DNA from: DASRJW01 sp964567755
GTDB lineage: Bacteria; Krumholzibacteriota; Krumholzibacteriia; G020349025
NCBI GenBank assembly: GCA_964567755.1
Contig: CAZMNW010000035.1
Span: 28,127-92,126 of the forward strand
DNA length: 64,000 nt
Direction: 5' to 3'
Made by a program: the position numbers and the translations under genes. How positions within the stretch are numbered: the first letter of the stretch is position 1; each line of letters begins with the position of its first letter. A model generated the notes under the pieces. It was not told where the DNA came from, made no database searches, and saw only the letters and a program-made list of their open reading frames with translations. Shown piece by piece: positions 35,229 through 44,825 of this stretch.

Positions 35229-37964
35229 TCACGAGCCGTACTTCACCAACAGTGTCCGAAACCGCGGGTGCTCGCGGATCGGGTCCCAGCGCGGGTCGAG
35301 CCGCAGCGTGTGAACGCTGATCCCCCAAGAGGGCCCAGCGAGCAGCCGCTCGATCTCGTCGAGTGCCGCGTCGGCCTCCCCGGCCTGCGCGAGGATCAGG
35401 GCGCGATTGTCCGCCAGGAGTCCGACGAAGTGGTCCTCACGGTAAAGGACCGACTGCTGGAGCCAGGTGGCCTCCCGCAGCGCTTCGTCCCGGCGGCCGA
35501 CCCCCGCGAGCGCCAGGCCGCGGGCCGCATGGATCCGCCAGTCGTCGGGGAGTTCAACCAAAGCGGAGTCCAGACGCACGCAGGCGGAAGTAAAGGACGC
35601 CCGCGCTGCTGCATGGTCGCCGCGCATTTGGTGCGCCCAGGCGGCATAAAGGGCACCGGGCAGGAAGAAGTCCTGCGCGACGAAAACGTCGCCGTGCGCG
35701 ACTTGGAGTTCTTGCAGCAGGCCGTCAGCGTTGCGTTCCAAGAGCAGGAGTGCTGCATTTTGGGCAGGCGCATCCCCGTAGTCCAGCTCCGCGTCCCTGG
35801 GGAGGCGACTCAGTACTGCCCGTAGCGTGTCGAGCTGCCCCTGCCAGTGTACGTAAGTCCATCCCTTGAAAATCTTCGCGGAATGATAGTCCGGTGCGAG
35901 GCTCAGAGCCCGGTCGTACATGCGCACCGCATCGGCATAGCGGCGCAAGAAGTAATAGGTTTGGCCCGCAAGATCAAAGAACATGTCCGCGCTGCGCGGA
36001 TCGAGCTGCGCGGCCTTCTCGATCGTCGCAAAAACCTCGTTCCAGTTGCCCAGCCGGCGGTGGACAGCACCGATTCGCATCCAGAGCTTGGCGTCATTGG
36101 GGAGGCCCTCGAGCGCGATCGCGAACTCGTCCAACGCGCGGTGGTAGTCGCGTCGGCCCCAGTAGTGCACCATTCCCAACGCAAAGTGAGCCTGTGGCAG
36201 ATCCGGCGCTAGCCGCAGCGCTTCCTCCGCTTCCTCGCGCTGTCGCACCGCTCGCGCCGTTGAACGATCGTACGCGTACCAGTGCATCATGCCATGCACC
36301 TCCGACAGAGCCGCGTGCGCGAGAGCGAAGTTCGGGTCCAGTCCCAGCGCCTGCTCGTAGAGTTGCTGGGCGATCTCGGTGTTCTGACGCAGAAAGCTCG
36401 GCCGGGCTTGGTATTCACGCCCCTGCAGATACATCTGGTAGGCCTCGGCGTTCGCCGTGGGTGTCGCAGTCAGCCTCCCATGTTCGGCATTGGTGAGCGC
36501 CGCGCCAACCGCCGCCACGATCCGCTGCGCCACTTCGCTCTGGATCGCGAAGGCATCGTCCAGGGTTCGGTCGTAGCGCTCCGCCCAGAGATGCTCGTCC
36601 GTCGCCGCATCGATCAGCTGCACGTTGACTCGCAGCCGCTCGCCCAACACCTGCACGCTGCCCTCCACCACGCTTCCCACCCCTAGCTCGCTTGCGATCG
36701 CCTTGAGCGGCTTAGTGGTGCCCGCATAGCCCAACACCGAGGTCCGGCTGATCACCTTGAGCGCCGCCACCTTCGCCAGCTGGGTCAGCAACTCGTCGTG
36801 CAGCCCGCCGGCGAAATACGCGTTCGTCCCCTCGGCACTCAGGTTCTGGAACGGCAGCACTGCGATCTCGCTGCGCTCGTGGTGGATCGCGACCTCGGTG
36901 GGTGTGGATGGGGCCTCGAGCTCGCGGCCACGTCGAGAGCTCGAGACCCAGACGAGCAAGACAATCGTTGCAATCACTGCAATTCCGCCGCGAACCAAGA
37001 TCTTGCGAGCTGGAGTGCGAGAAGTGGACCGCGCAGGGTTCAAGTCTCCGAACGAAACGACTGAACCAGACTCGAGCTCTCGGGCGAGCCGCTTGAGGTC
37101 GACGACCATGTCGTCCATCGTCTGGTAACGGTCCCCCGGTCGAGCCGAGAGGCTCTTGTGGATGATTCGATCGAGATCCAACGGCACCCGCGGGACGAGA
37201 TCGTGCACGGGGGAGGGTTGGCTCGCGAGGATCTCTTTCGCCACATCGGCCCGCGTTGCTCCCCGAAACCGCCTTTGACCCGTTGTCATTTCATAGAGGA
37301 CCGTGCCAAAGGAGAAGATGTCGCTGCGCGCGTCGAGTTGCTCACCGCGCAACTGCTCAGGGGACATGTACGGCAGAGTACCGGCGAAAAAGGCGCCCGC
37401 AGTCGCTCCCTGACTCGCGTCTTGCAACATCGACTCGGTCGCAGAAAATGCTTCGAGTTCGGAGACCAGTGTGGTGTCACGGCGTTCGAAGAGGGTCGCG
37501 AGCCCGAAGTCGACCACCTTCGCATCGCCTTCCGGTGTCACCAGGATATTTCCGGGCTTGAGATCGCGGTGCAGGAGACTCTTGTGGTGGGCTCGCGCCA
37601 CAGCCTGCGCAACCTGAAGTCCCAAGCTCGCGATCTTTTCGGCGGCAAGCGGCCGGCCGTGCAGGATGTGGCTCAGCGGTTTGCCTTCGACGTACTCCAT
37701 GACGATGAAGTCGAGGTCGCCCTCGCGGCCCAGCTCGTACACCTGCGCGATGTGAGCGTGGCTGAGCGACGACGCGAGCTGCGCCTCGGCCAGGAACATG
37801 CGGCGGCGCTCTTCGTCACGGGCAACATCGGCCGGCAGCACTTTGATCGCGACCGTGCGGTTCAAGACCGTGTCCTCGGCCTTCCACACCACACCCATCC
37901 CACCTTCGCCGATCTTCTCGATCAGGCGGTAGTGCGACAGAGTGCGTCCGCGCTCCACGGTCAT
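35229..37964 (-). CDS. Membrane Ser/Thr protein kinase with TolB-like and TPR domains (copy 1)
   Basis: 911 residues. The kinase domain (about 10-280) is complete: glycine loop IGEGGMGVVWKA, VAIKVL Lys, HRDLKPGN, DFGLA and a TLPYMSPEQ activation segment. One membrane helix (about 332-350) follows. The extracytoplasmic part begins with a TolB/adenylate-cyclase-associated-like segment (AVLPFQNLS, LLTQLAKVAALKVISRTSV, QLIDAATDEHLWAERYDR) and continues with TPR repeats to the C-terminus. ATG 37964 has AGGAG 7 nt upstream and matches the paralogue's start; the frame opens at 37988. A near-identical paralogue lies at 45739-48477. Confidence 0.92.
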   Translation of the reverse strand: MTVERGRTLSHYRLIEKIGEGGMGVVWKAEDTVLNRTVAIKVLPADVARDEERRRMFLAEAQLASSLSHAHIAQVYELGREGDLDFIVMEYVEGKPLSHILHGRPLAAEKIASLGLQVAQAVARAHHKSLLHRDLKPGNILVTPEGDAKVVDFGLATLFERRDTTLVSELEAFSATESMLQDASQGATAGAFFAGTLPYMSPEQLRGEQLDARSDIFSFGTVLYEMTTGQRRFRGATRADVAKEILASQPSPVHDLVPRVPLDLDRIIHKSLSARPGDRYQTMDDMVVDLKRLARELESGSVVSFGDLNPARSTSRTPARKILVRGGIAVIATIVLLVWVSSSRRGRELEAPSTPTEVAIHHERSEIAVLPFQNLSAEGTNAYFAGGLHDELLTQLAKVAALKVISRTSVLGYAGTTKPLKAIASELGVGSVVEGSVQVLGERLRVNVQLIDAATDEHLWAERYDRTLDDAFAIQSEVAQRIVAAVGAALTNAEHGRLTATPTANAEAYQMYLQGREYQARPSFLRQNTEIAQQLYEQALGLDPNFALAHAALSEVHGMMHWYAYDRSTARAVRQREEAEEALRLAPDLPQAHFALGMVHYWGRRDYHRALDEFAIALEGLPNDAKLWMRIGAVHRRLGNWNEVFATIEKAAQLDPRSADMFFDLAGQTYYFLRRYADAVRMYDRALSLAPDYHSAKIFKGWTYVHWQGQLDTLRAVLSRLPRDAELDYGDAPAQNAALLLLERNADGLLQELQVAHGDVFVAQDFFLPGALYAAWAHQMRGDHAAARASFTSACVRLDSALVELPDDWRIHAARGLALAGVGRRDEALREATWLQQSVLYREDHFVGLLADNRALILAQAGEADAALDEIERLLAGPSWGISVHTLRLDPRWDPIREHPRFRTLLVKYGS

Positions 37965-38067
37965 CCGCCGACTCCTGGGCAAGGTCAACGATTGTAATCA
38001 GCTGCCGAGCGGATTCTACGCCCTGGATGGAAGAGAGTCACCGTTTTGAATCAGGACCAAGGAGTGA

Positions 38068-41000
38068 TCAACGCAGCAAGTGAATCTTGCGCGCCGCGGT
38101 GAAATCGCCGGCGCGGAACTGGACGAAGTAAACGCCCGAAGCCACGGCCTGGCCGCCATGGTCGCGCCCGTTCCACAAGCGCTGGAAACTGCCGGCAGGG
38201 AGGGATTCACCGTCGAGCAAGGTTCTGACGCTGCGCCCGTTCACGCCGACGATCCGCAGCCAAACACGCGACGGTCGCGACAGGTCGAAGTGCAGCGCGG
38301 TGAGGGGATTGAAGGGATTCGGCACCGCGCCGCGCAGCGCGAAGTGGCTGGGCACTCGGACATCGTCCGGCGCGTCGGTGGTGACCGCGATCGCGAACGG
38401 CGTGTTGCTCGCATCGCTGCCCAGATTCCCCGACGGATCCAAGGCTTCGACGCGCACGCTGCACGACGTGGCGTTGGTGTCGGGCACGATCCAAACGTAG
38501 GAATGCGTGTTGGCGACGCCCGCGGCCACAGATGTCCAATTCTGCCCGCCGTCCATGGAGATCGAGATGTCGACCGCCGTCACGGCCACGGCGTCGTGGG
38601 CCGTCCACTCGATGTCATACGACGACCCAGCCGGAATCACCTCGCCCCCGTTCGGGTGCATCACGGTGACGCTCGGCGCTGTCGACTCCGGCGGCACGAG
38701 CCAACGCAGCGCCCGCGCCATCAGCGTGTCGCGCTGGGTCGCGGTCGTCACGCCTTCGAACCCGAATCCACAGTAGAGCAGCTTGTAGTCACCTTCGTAG
38801 CGCAATGCCGCGATGCGGCCGTTGCCGTAACGCATGGACTCGACCGAACCGTTGAATGGCAGCAGCGACGAACAGCTGTTGAGGTTGTTGGCGCTGGTAA
38901 CGCCGTTCAGCGTCATGGCGAGACCATTGCTCACCGGATCCCCGGTGAGGCCCGACACCGACGGCGCCCCCTCGCTTTCGACGTTGACCTTGGCGCGCAG
39001 CCAATTCTCGTAGAACGCCTTGTCGGCTGCGGTCGGCACGCCACCCGTGCCCTTCCACAGATCTTCACCGATGTCTTCGCCGGTCAGGTAGAGCGCGCCA
39101 CCGGCCCCCAGATAAACCGCGAGCTCTTCTTGATCGGCAGGCGTGAGCGTGTTGCGACGGTCGTTGCCCGTGAACCAGACCACGGCCCGATACGTCGCCA
39201 TCTCTTCCGCCGTGGGGCTGCCGAGGATTCCGGCCTCCCAGCGCAGATAGTCGGTATTCAGGCGCTCCAGGCTGCCCGCGAACCAGGTCTCGAAATTGAC
39301 GGTGCGATCGTCATCCACGAGCAGCACGGGAACCCAACCGACTGGCAGCATGAAGCAGTCGCGGTTCGAACCAAGCCGCGAGTGGATGTCGAGATCGAAG
39401 ACGATGGCCGTGCCGACACCCACGCTCGCATCTACCTGGACCGTGAACCCGATCGATGCCCCGACCTGCGTGCCGGCAGACCCGGACGGCACGTCGCCGA
39501 AATACACGCTGTCGACGAGGACGCTCACACCGGGAGTCTGGGTGGCGATCGTCGCGTAGACACCCGTTTCCACCCCGCCATAGTTGCGCAGCGTCAGCCA
39601 CAGGGTGGCGTTTTCGCCCGCATCGAGGCGGCCGTTGTCGTTGCCACCGTCGTCTTGCACGGCGACGAACACGTGCTCGAATTCGGGACCGCTGCCGATC
39701 CCGTGGCGACCGAAGGCGGAGCGGATGGCTTCGATGTGCGGCGTCCCATCGCCAAGATCGGCATCGTCATCGTCGACAGTCAACAGTTCGAGGTAATAGT
39801 CCTCGAATGTCTTCGGTGCGCCATAGCGCGCGAAATGGAACAGCGAATCCGCCAGTTCCACATCCGGTGCCAACCGCTGGCGCAGGTCCCAGAGGGCGCC
39901 GCCGAGAATGGTGCCATCGATGTGAACTTCCCCCGAAACGTCCTCCGGTGTGCGCAGCTTGTTGTCGATGCTGCGGAACATGGTGCCGGGTCCCAGCACG
40001 TCGGCGCCGATGCGTGGATCGTTGCTGATCGTGGCCGCGAAGTAATCGGAGAATGCTTCGTGCATGTCGCTCGGGGGATCGCCGGCAGCTCCATAGACAT
40101 GATCGGTGATCGCATGGCCGTATTCATGCGCCACGACCGACGTCCACTGCCCGAGGTCGGCGCATCCTGTGCTGCCCGAGCCCATGACGATCTGCCAGCC
40201 GGCGTAGTAGGCGTTGCAGAAGGCGATGCCGACGAAGACGGGGAACGGGTACTCGAGCGCCGTGAATCCTGGGTCGATGGCGCGGAGCCGTGCATGTGCC
40301 GCCGTCAGACCATAGAACGTATCACGCTCGTTGGCGCGCGAGTTGGCGCCACCCCAGAGCAGATTGTCGGCACCGGCCACTGCCTGCGCGCTCATGCTGG
40401 CCGAAGCGGCGCCCGCGGCCCGGTTCCACACTTGCGCAGAGGGCCCGCGCATCTTCGTCACCAGGGTCGAATCGTTGCCGGTCGACTCGACGGCAAAATC
40501 ACCCGCGGCGCCGGTGACGGTAAATCCGAGCCGGGCGATGACGACGTCGTCGATCCAGCAGCCGGCCGCGTTCGCGGCCCCGTCGCTCGCCAAACGAAAG
40601 CGCACCCGCAAGTTGTTGGTGCCGGCGAAGTCGGACAAGGCGATGCGCTCCTGGTGCCAAGCGGCGGTGCCGCTCATTGCCATGAGCGTGCGCCAGGTGT
40701 CGCCGTTGTCGGCGGACGCTTCGACGTAGAGGAAGTCCCACGTATCCTCGAGCTCGACCCGAACCCAGAACAGGAGCGCCGGCGTCTCGATGTCGCGAAC
40801 GTCGATCTTTGGCGACAAGAGCGCGAGACTGCGATTGTCGGCGTAATTGGCGCCCGGACTGTCGCTCCAGGCCTGCGTCCCGCCGTGCACCGATTCCCCC
40901 GACAGCGCCCAAGGCGACGGCGCGCTCCAGCCCGCGCTTGCGCCCTCGAAGTCGAAGACATCGACCGTGTCCACCGGCGCACCGGCCAGGATCTCGGCAT

Positions 41001-41919
41001 CGCGAAACGGCGTCGAAACGAGCGCCGCGGTCCCGATGTTCGGATGGATGACACCGCTCAATGTTCCCGCGGCATTGGCGAAGCGCACGTGGTTGACTCG
41101 CCACAGCACCACGCCGGTCTCTGCATCCACGTAGGTTTCCCAATCCCCGGGCGGATCGAAGGTCTTCAAACGCAACCGATACGCCGGCCGCACGCGCAGG
41201 TCCGCGGGCCCGACACGGTCGTTGTGGCTCGCCTTGCGCCGCCCTGCTTCAAGCTCGTGCGCCAGCATCGGCAGGAAGACGGGGGTGACGGACCCCGCGT
41301 GCGGCAGCGTCCCGGCCGGCATGTCCTGCAAAGAAGCGCCAATCGCCGCCTCTTCTCCGATGTCGGCCACCGCCCACGTCGGGGGAACCGGATACGCGTC
41401 GGCGCCAAAAAGGAACAGCTCACCCTGCGCCGAGAAGCGCAGATCCACTCGCCCACCCACGACTTCGAGCCCCCGGCCAAGCTGTTGCAGGGTCACGACC
41501 CAACGCCCGCCCTTCCAACCCACGAACATTAGAGACAATTCGTCCCAACCAACACCCAGCAAGTCGCGATGGGCGCGCACGAACGTCTCGGACAGGGATT
41601 CGATCTCCTGCACCCCGCGCAGCCCCCCCGGCCTCGCTTGCGTCGTGACGGGGAAACGCGCGCCATGCGCACGATGCGGAGTGCGTGTCAGCTCGTTCCA
41701 GCGCACCCGCCACTCGCCCGCGCCATCGCCTTGCAGGTCGGCAAAACGCGCATCACTTCGGGTCGACCCCGACTGCCCAGAAGTGCGGATGCTGGCCGGG
41801 TCGGTGCGATGGACTTCGAGCCCGCTCTGCGGCGTCTCGGCACGAAGGGCGTGCGCTGGGGATTGGAGAAATAGCAGAACGACAAGCCAGGGCATTTGCC
41901 CTGCACGTATTCGCAGCAC
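38068..41919 (-). CDS. Secreted thermolysin/fungalysin-like metalloprotease with FlgD-type tail
   Basis: 1283 residues from GTG 41919, which has GGAG 7 nt upstream and gives a normal signal peptide (LVVLLFLQSPAHA); ATG 41895 is an alternative. Residues about 110-280 look like an FTP/PepSY-type propeptide. An immune-inhibitor/MAM-like domain (about 320-465) precedes or interrupts the catalytic domain. The zinc site is HEYGH (598-602) with Glu621 in HEAFSDY, the M4/M36 spacing. A ThuA-like segment (LLVDDDR, LYLTGEDIGEDLW) and Ig-like repeats follow. The last 85 residues are a FlgD-Ig module (PNPFNPLT, SGVYFVQFR). The likely role is extracellular protein degradation. Confidence 0.85.
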   Translation of the reverse strand: MLRIRAGQMPWLVVLLFLQSPAHALRAETPQSGLEVHRTDPASIRTSGQSGSTRSDARFADLQGDGAGEWRVRWNELTRTPHRAHGARFPVTTQARPGGLRGVQEIESLSETFVRAHRDLLGVGWDELSLMFVGWKGGRWVVTLQQLGRGLEVVGGRVDLRFSAQGELFLFGADAYPVPPTWAVADIGEEAAIGASLQDMPAGTLPHAGSVTPVFLPMLAHELEAGRRKASHNDRVGPADLRVRPAYRLRLKTFDPPGDWETYVDAETGVVLWRVNHVRFANAAGTLSGVIHPNIGTAALVSTPFRDAEILAGAPVDTVDVFDFEGASAGWSAPSPWALSGESVHGGTQAWSDSPGANYADNRSLALLSPKIDVRDIETPALLFWVRVELEDTWDFLYVEASADNGDTWRTLMAMSGTAAWHQERIALSDFAGTNNLRVRFRLASDGAANAAGCWIDDVVIARLGFTVTGAAGDFAVESTGNDSTLVTKMRGPSAQVWNRAAGAASASMSAQAVAGADNLLWGGANSRANERDTFYGLTAAHARLRAIDPGFTALEYPFPVFVGIAFCNAYYAGWQIVMGSGSTGCADLGQWTSVVAHEYGHAITDHVYGAAGDPPSDMHEAFSDYFAATISNDPRIGADVLGPGTMFRSIDNKLRTPEDVSGEVHIDGTILGGALWDLRQRLAPDVELADSLFHFARYGAPKTFEDYYLELLTVDDDDADLGDGTPHIEAIRSAFGRHGIGSGPEFEHVFVAVQDDGGNDNGRLDAGENATLWLTLRNYGGVETGVYATIATQTPGVSVLVDSVYFGDVPSGSAGTQVGASIGFTVQVDASVGVGTAIVFDLDIHSRLGSNRDCFMLPVGWVPVLLVDDDRTVNFETWFAGSLERLNTDYLRWEAGILGSPTAEEMATYRAVVWFTGNDRRNTLTPADQEELAVYLGAGGALYLTGEDIGEDLWKGTGGVPTAADKAFYENWLRAKVNVESEGAPSVSGLTGDPVSNGLAMTLNGVTSANNLNSCSSLLPFNGSVESMRYGNGRIAALRYEGDYKLLYCGFGFEGVTTATQRDTLMARALRWLVPPESTAPSVTVMHPNGGEVIPAGSSYDIEWTAHDAVAVTAVDISISMDGGQNWTSVAAGVANTHSYVWIVPDTNATSCSVRVEALDPSGNLGSDASNTPFAIAVTTDAPDDVRVPSHFALRGAVPNPFNPLTALHFDLSRPSRVWLRIVGVNGRSVRTLLDGESLPAGSFQRLWNGRDHGGQAVASGVYFVQFRAGDFTAARKIHLLR

Positions 41920-42104
41920 GCCGGCTCTCCGATCGGAGATGGATCGAGCGACGGAACCAAAGGTCCGTGACGCGTACGATTGGGGCGGGCTGTGCACTTA
42001 CGGGGGTGCTTCGATGATAACGACAGAGCGCCCGCGAGGCAAGCATGGAACGCAGTTACCATGGACGCGATGCGCTGCCGGGGTCGCGGTTGCGCGGTTT
42101 GGCG

Positions 42105-42893
42105 CTACAGGAGCCCGGCACCGATCCCCAGCGCCAACACGAACAGCAGGCCGCCGACCAGGCCCTGAATCGATCGTTGAGTCATGCGTCCCAATTGTCG
42201 GCGACCGATCCACGCGCCGACGAAGGCAGCCAGGATGGCCGCCAGCACCAACCCAGCGCCGTCATCGGTGCGCAGCGTGCGCAGCGAAGTCGTGAAATGA
42301 CCCAAACCGTAGACCGTGAGCCGAGCGAGATCGACGAGGCACGCGCACCAAACGCCGGTGCCGACGAAAGCCGCAGGTGCGAGGTCGCAACGCGACAAAA
42401 ACGCCGCACGCAGTGCTCCTTGATGGCCCGACAAGCCACCGAAAAAACCGGACAGCAGGCCGCCAAGCGCGATGGAACGCCGGTCGACGCGCAACGTCGC
42501 GGTCGCCGGCAGAAATTCGAGCAGCGCGAAACCTGCGATGAGCAGGCCGAGCACCAGCCCAATCGGCTCCACCGTGAACGCGCGGCCGCCGAGCTCGTAA
42601 GACCCGAGCGCTGGCAGTGTCGCGAGCCGAAGCAACAACCACGCTCCCGCGATCGCAGCGATGGTTGCAGGGACGCCAAAGCGCCAGACCAGGCCCGGTT
42701 GCGCTTGACGCCCGATCAGCCCGAGCTTGAAGAGATTGTTCGCCAGATGCACCACGGCTGTGGCCGCGATCGCCACCGGCAACGGGAACCAGAGGGCGAA
42801 CACCGGCAGCAACAACGTACCCAACCCGAAACCGGAGAGGAACGTGAGCATCGAAGCGCCGCAGGCGACGGCGCAGATCACGACCCAGCTCAT
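42105..42893 (-). CDS. TauE/SafE-family membrane permease
   Basis: 262 residues, strongly hydrophobic with about eight helices. SGFGLGTLLLPVFALWFP near the N-terminus and the repeated SGFFGGLSGHQG-type turn in the second half are the paired signatures of TauE/SafE (DUF81) transporters, linked to export of sulfite or organosulfonates. ATG 42893 overlaps the upstream stop by four bases (ATGA); the long upstream extension of the frame is a shadow. Third gene of the peroxiredoxin operon. Substrate unknown. Confidence 0.87.
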   Translation of the reverse strand: MSWVVICAVACGASMLTFLSGFGLGTLLLPVFALWFPLPVAIAATAVVHLANNLFKLGLIGRQAQPGLVWRFGVPATIAAIAGAWLLLRLATLPALGSYELGGRAFTVEPIGLVLGLLIAGFALLEFLPATATLRVDRRSIALGGLLSGFFGGLSGHQGALRAAFLSRCDLAPAAFVGTGVWCACLVDLARLTVYGLGHFTTSLRTLRTDDGAGLVLAAILAAFVGAWIGRRQLGRMTQRSIQGLVGGLLFVLALGIGAGLL

Positions 42894-44059
42894 GGGGCAG
42901 CCCCCAGGCGCAGGCCACAGCCGATCGGGGCATGATCGGACGCCGCCATTTCCGCCCGCATCCAGCGACAGAGCACGAGCGGCGGCAACTCGCGCGCTGG
43001 CTCGAAGCCCCGCGCCGCGATCCAGTCCAATCGATGGCGACCGCGACGTTCGGCGCGGCGCAGTGCCGCGTGTCCCAGCCACCGCACCACGCCGGGTAAA
43101 CTGCGGAACTCGCGCACATCGGCAAGCCGCAGATCCAGCGACTCGACCGCGGCGTTGAAGGGTGCGACGGCGAATCCAGAGCGCGCGAGCGCGGTGAACA
43201 GCGGCTCGCGCGGCCGCTCTGAAGGCGCGTACGGCTGCAACAAACGGCGGCGCAACCGTCCCGAGGGTGCGAGCACCAGAACACCCAGTGCCCACGCCGA
43301 GCGCCACCAATTGCCGCGCCCGAAGGTCGTCGTATTGAAATCGCCACACAGGATCGCCGGACCCATCGGGACCTGCGCCAGCACTTGTTGCATCTGCTGC
43401 ATGCGCACGCGGGGGCCACGATGAACATCGAGGTGTGTGACGACGGCGTAGTACGGAGCGCCAGGCCGGAGCACCTCGGCGACCAGCGCGACCAGTCGTC
43501 CGACCTTGCGCTCGCTGTCGAAGAGGAATGCCGATTGCGTGTCGAGCTCCACGCGCCGCACCTCACCCAGCGGGAAGCGCGAGAGCAAGGCCAAGCCGAA
43601 CAGCGACTCCGCCTGCTCCTGCATCGCCACGTGGCGCGCAGTGTCCGACCCACCGTCCAGCTCGAGGAAGAGCGCGGTCCACGCGGCGTGCATGCCGAGA
43701 GCACGCGCCAGGTCGAAGGCAACATCGCGATTTCCCGAGCGCGCCAGGCCGAGATCCACCTCGTTGAGGCTCAAGAGATCCGCGCCCGCGAGGCCGGGCT
43801 CCTCGCACAGGGCGTCGCGAATCGAGTCGTAGCGATTGCCGTGCAGAATATTCCAATGCACCACGTGAACCCAATCGCGCTGCGGGCTCACGGGACTGGT
43901 CGTGTCCGCGTGCAGTCGCCGCACCGGCGCCAGCAAGCGCCGCACGCGCGCCGCCAAGGCGCCACCTTCCGGGGCCGCGTCCCAATCGCGTTGGGTGGCG
44001 AAACGTCCGAGCGCCCGGCGCAGCGCCACGCTCTCGCTTTTGACTTCCGAATCGGTCAC
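42890..44059 (-). CDS. Endonuclease/exonuclease/phosphatase-family protein
   Basis: 389 residues, no signal peptide. The family motifs appear in order: HWNILHG (about 68), LSLNEVD (about 96) with the metal-binding Glu, THLDVHRGPR with the catalytic His, CGDFNTT, and C-terminal SDHAPIG. This fold hydrolyses phosphodiester or phosphomonoester bonds in DNA, lipids or inositides; the target cannot be told. The GTG start at 44059 overlaps the peroxiredoxin stop (GTGA), and its own stop overlaps the TauE/SafE start, so all three are translationally coupled. Confidence 0.85.
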   Translation of the reverse strand: MTDSEVKSESVALRRALGRFATQRDWDAAPEGGALAARVRRLLAPVRRLHADTTSPVSPQRDWVHVVHWNILHGNRYDSIRDALCEEPGLAGADLLSLNEVDLGLARSGNRDVAFDLARALGMHAAWTALFLELDGGSDTARHVAMQEQAESLFGLALLSRFPLGEVRRVELDTQSAFLFDSERKVGRLVALVAEVLRPGAPYYAVVTHLDVHRGPRVRMQQMQQVLAQVPMGPAILCGDFNTTTFGRGNWWRSAWALGVLVLAPSGRLRRRLLQPYAPSERPREPLFTALARSGFAVAPFNAAVESLDLRLADVREFRSLPGVVRWLGHAALRRAERRGRHRLDWIAARGFEPARELPPLVLCRWMRAEMAASDHAPIGCGLRLGAAP

Positions 44060-44595
44060 GTGCGCTCGGGTTGCGTGGCCTCCAGGCGTAGCTTCTCCAA
44101 CTCTTCGAGGACCTGGCGAACATCCGGTTGTTCGCCGATTTCGTGCACGTCGATGTAGCGAATGATTCCCTGCTTGTCGATGATCAGGATCGCGCGTTCC
44201 GTGTGTCCGGAGTCCTCTTTGTAAACGCCGTACTTTCGCGCCACCTCACCCTTCGGATGGAAATCGGCAAGCAACGGGTATTTCTCGATGCCCCCCAGCG
44301 AGCGGGCCCACGCCCGATGGCTGGGAATCGAATCGACCGAGATGCCCAGGACCTGGGCATGCAGCCCGTCGAACGCGGCGTAGGCCTCCTCGTACGCGGG
44401 CATCTGCACGCTTCAGACTCCGGTCCAATCGAGCGGATAAAACACCAACATGACGTTCTTCGCCCCGCGATAATCACGCAGCCGCACCTGGTTGTCACCG
44501 CCGTGACCCGGGAGCTCGAAGTCGGGCGCCACATCGCCGACCCGGAGCGTCGTCGTCTCGCCAGCCAGGGACGTCCGGCCCTTGCGTATGCTCAC
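44056..44595 (-). CDS. Peroxiredoxin, probable selenoprotein (in-frame UGA at the peroxidatic residue)
   Basis: Read through the TGA at 44413-44415, this is a 179-residue AhpC/TSA-type peroxiredoxin. The catalytic motif P-x3-T-x2-C reads PLDWTGV-(TGA), so position 61 is exactly the peroxidatic cysteine, and the frame continues without a break (SVQMPAYEE, GISVDS, HTERAILIIDKQG with the conserved Arg). No cysteine occurs anywhere else in the protein, implying a one-Sec mechanism with no internal resolving Cys. A hairpin suited to a bacterial SECIS starts 15 nt after the UGA. The start is GTG 44595, with GGGAGG 6 nt upstream (an ATG at 44601 abuts that site). It reduces peroxides in the cytoplasm. 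Downstream genes overlap by GTGA and ATGA. The alternative is a nonsense mutation or sequencing error changing TGC/TGT to TGA. Confidence 0.82.
44378..44397 (-). promoter_or_regulatory. Candidate bacterial SECIS hairpin
   Basis: In the mRNA sense, GCGUA and UACGC pair around a 10-nt loop CGAGGAGGCC. The stem begins 15 nt, and the loop 20 nt, after the UGA, within the 16-37 nt window described for bacterial SECIS apical loops, and there is a G in the first two loop positions. Flanking CCC (44398-44400) could extend the stem with a downstream GGG. Confidence 0.5.
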
Positions 44596-44825
44596 TTGCA
44601 TCCTCCCTTGCGTGCACGATGTCGCGCTGCGGTCTGACCTGCAGCCGCGCCGCCGACTGTTCCGACCTGCCGACTGTTCTGACGCGCGATTCTAATGTCG
44701 CAAGCGGCGCTGCCGCAACCACGCGGGCCCCGCGCCTTGACTCCCATCGAGGGCCCCCGTATTCTTCGGGCGCCTTTGTAACCACATGGTGGAGCAGAGT
44801 TCCTCGCCACACCGGAGCCCGAACC

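Noticed and set aside
38080..41532. 1150-codon plus-strand open frame
   Set aside because: Antisense shadow of the M36-like protease gene; high GC keeps opposite frames open. No domain logic in its translation.
44056..44601. Reading the peroxiredoxin as two genes or a simple pseudogene
   Set aside because: Both parts are in the same frame, the only disruption is TGA at the catalytic Cys position, the downstream part has no ribosome site of its own, and overlapping downstream starts are preserved. Nonsense mutation is kept as the alternative but is less likely.
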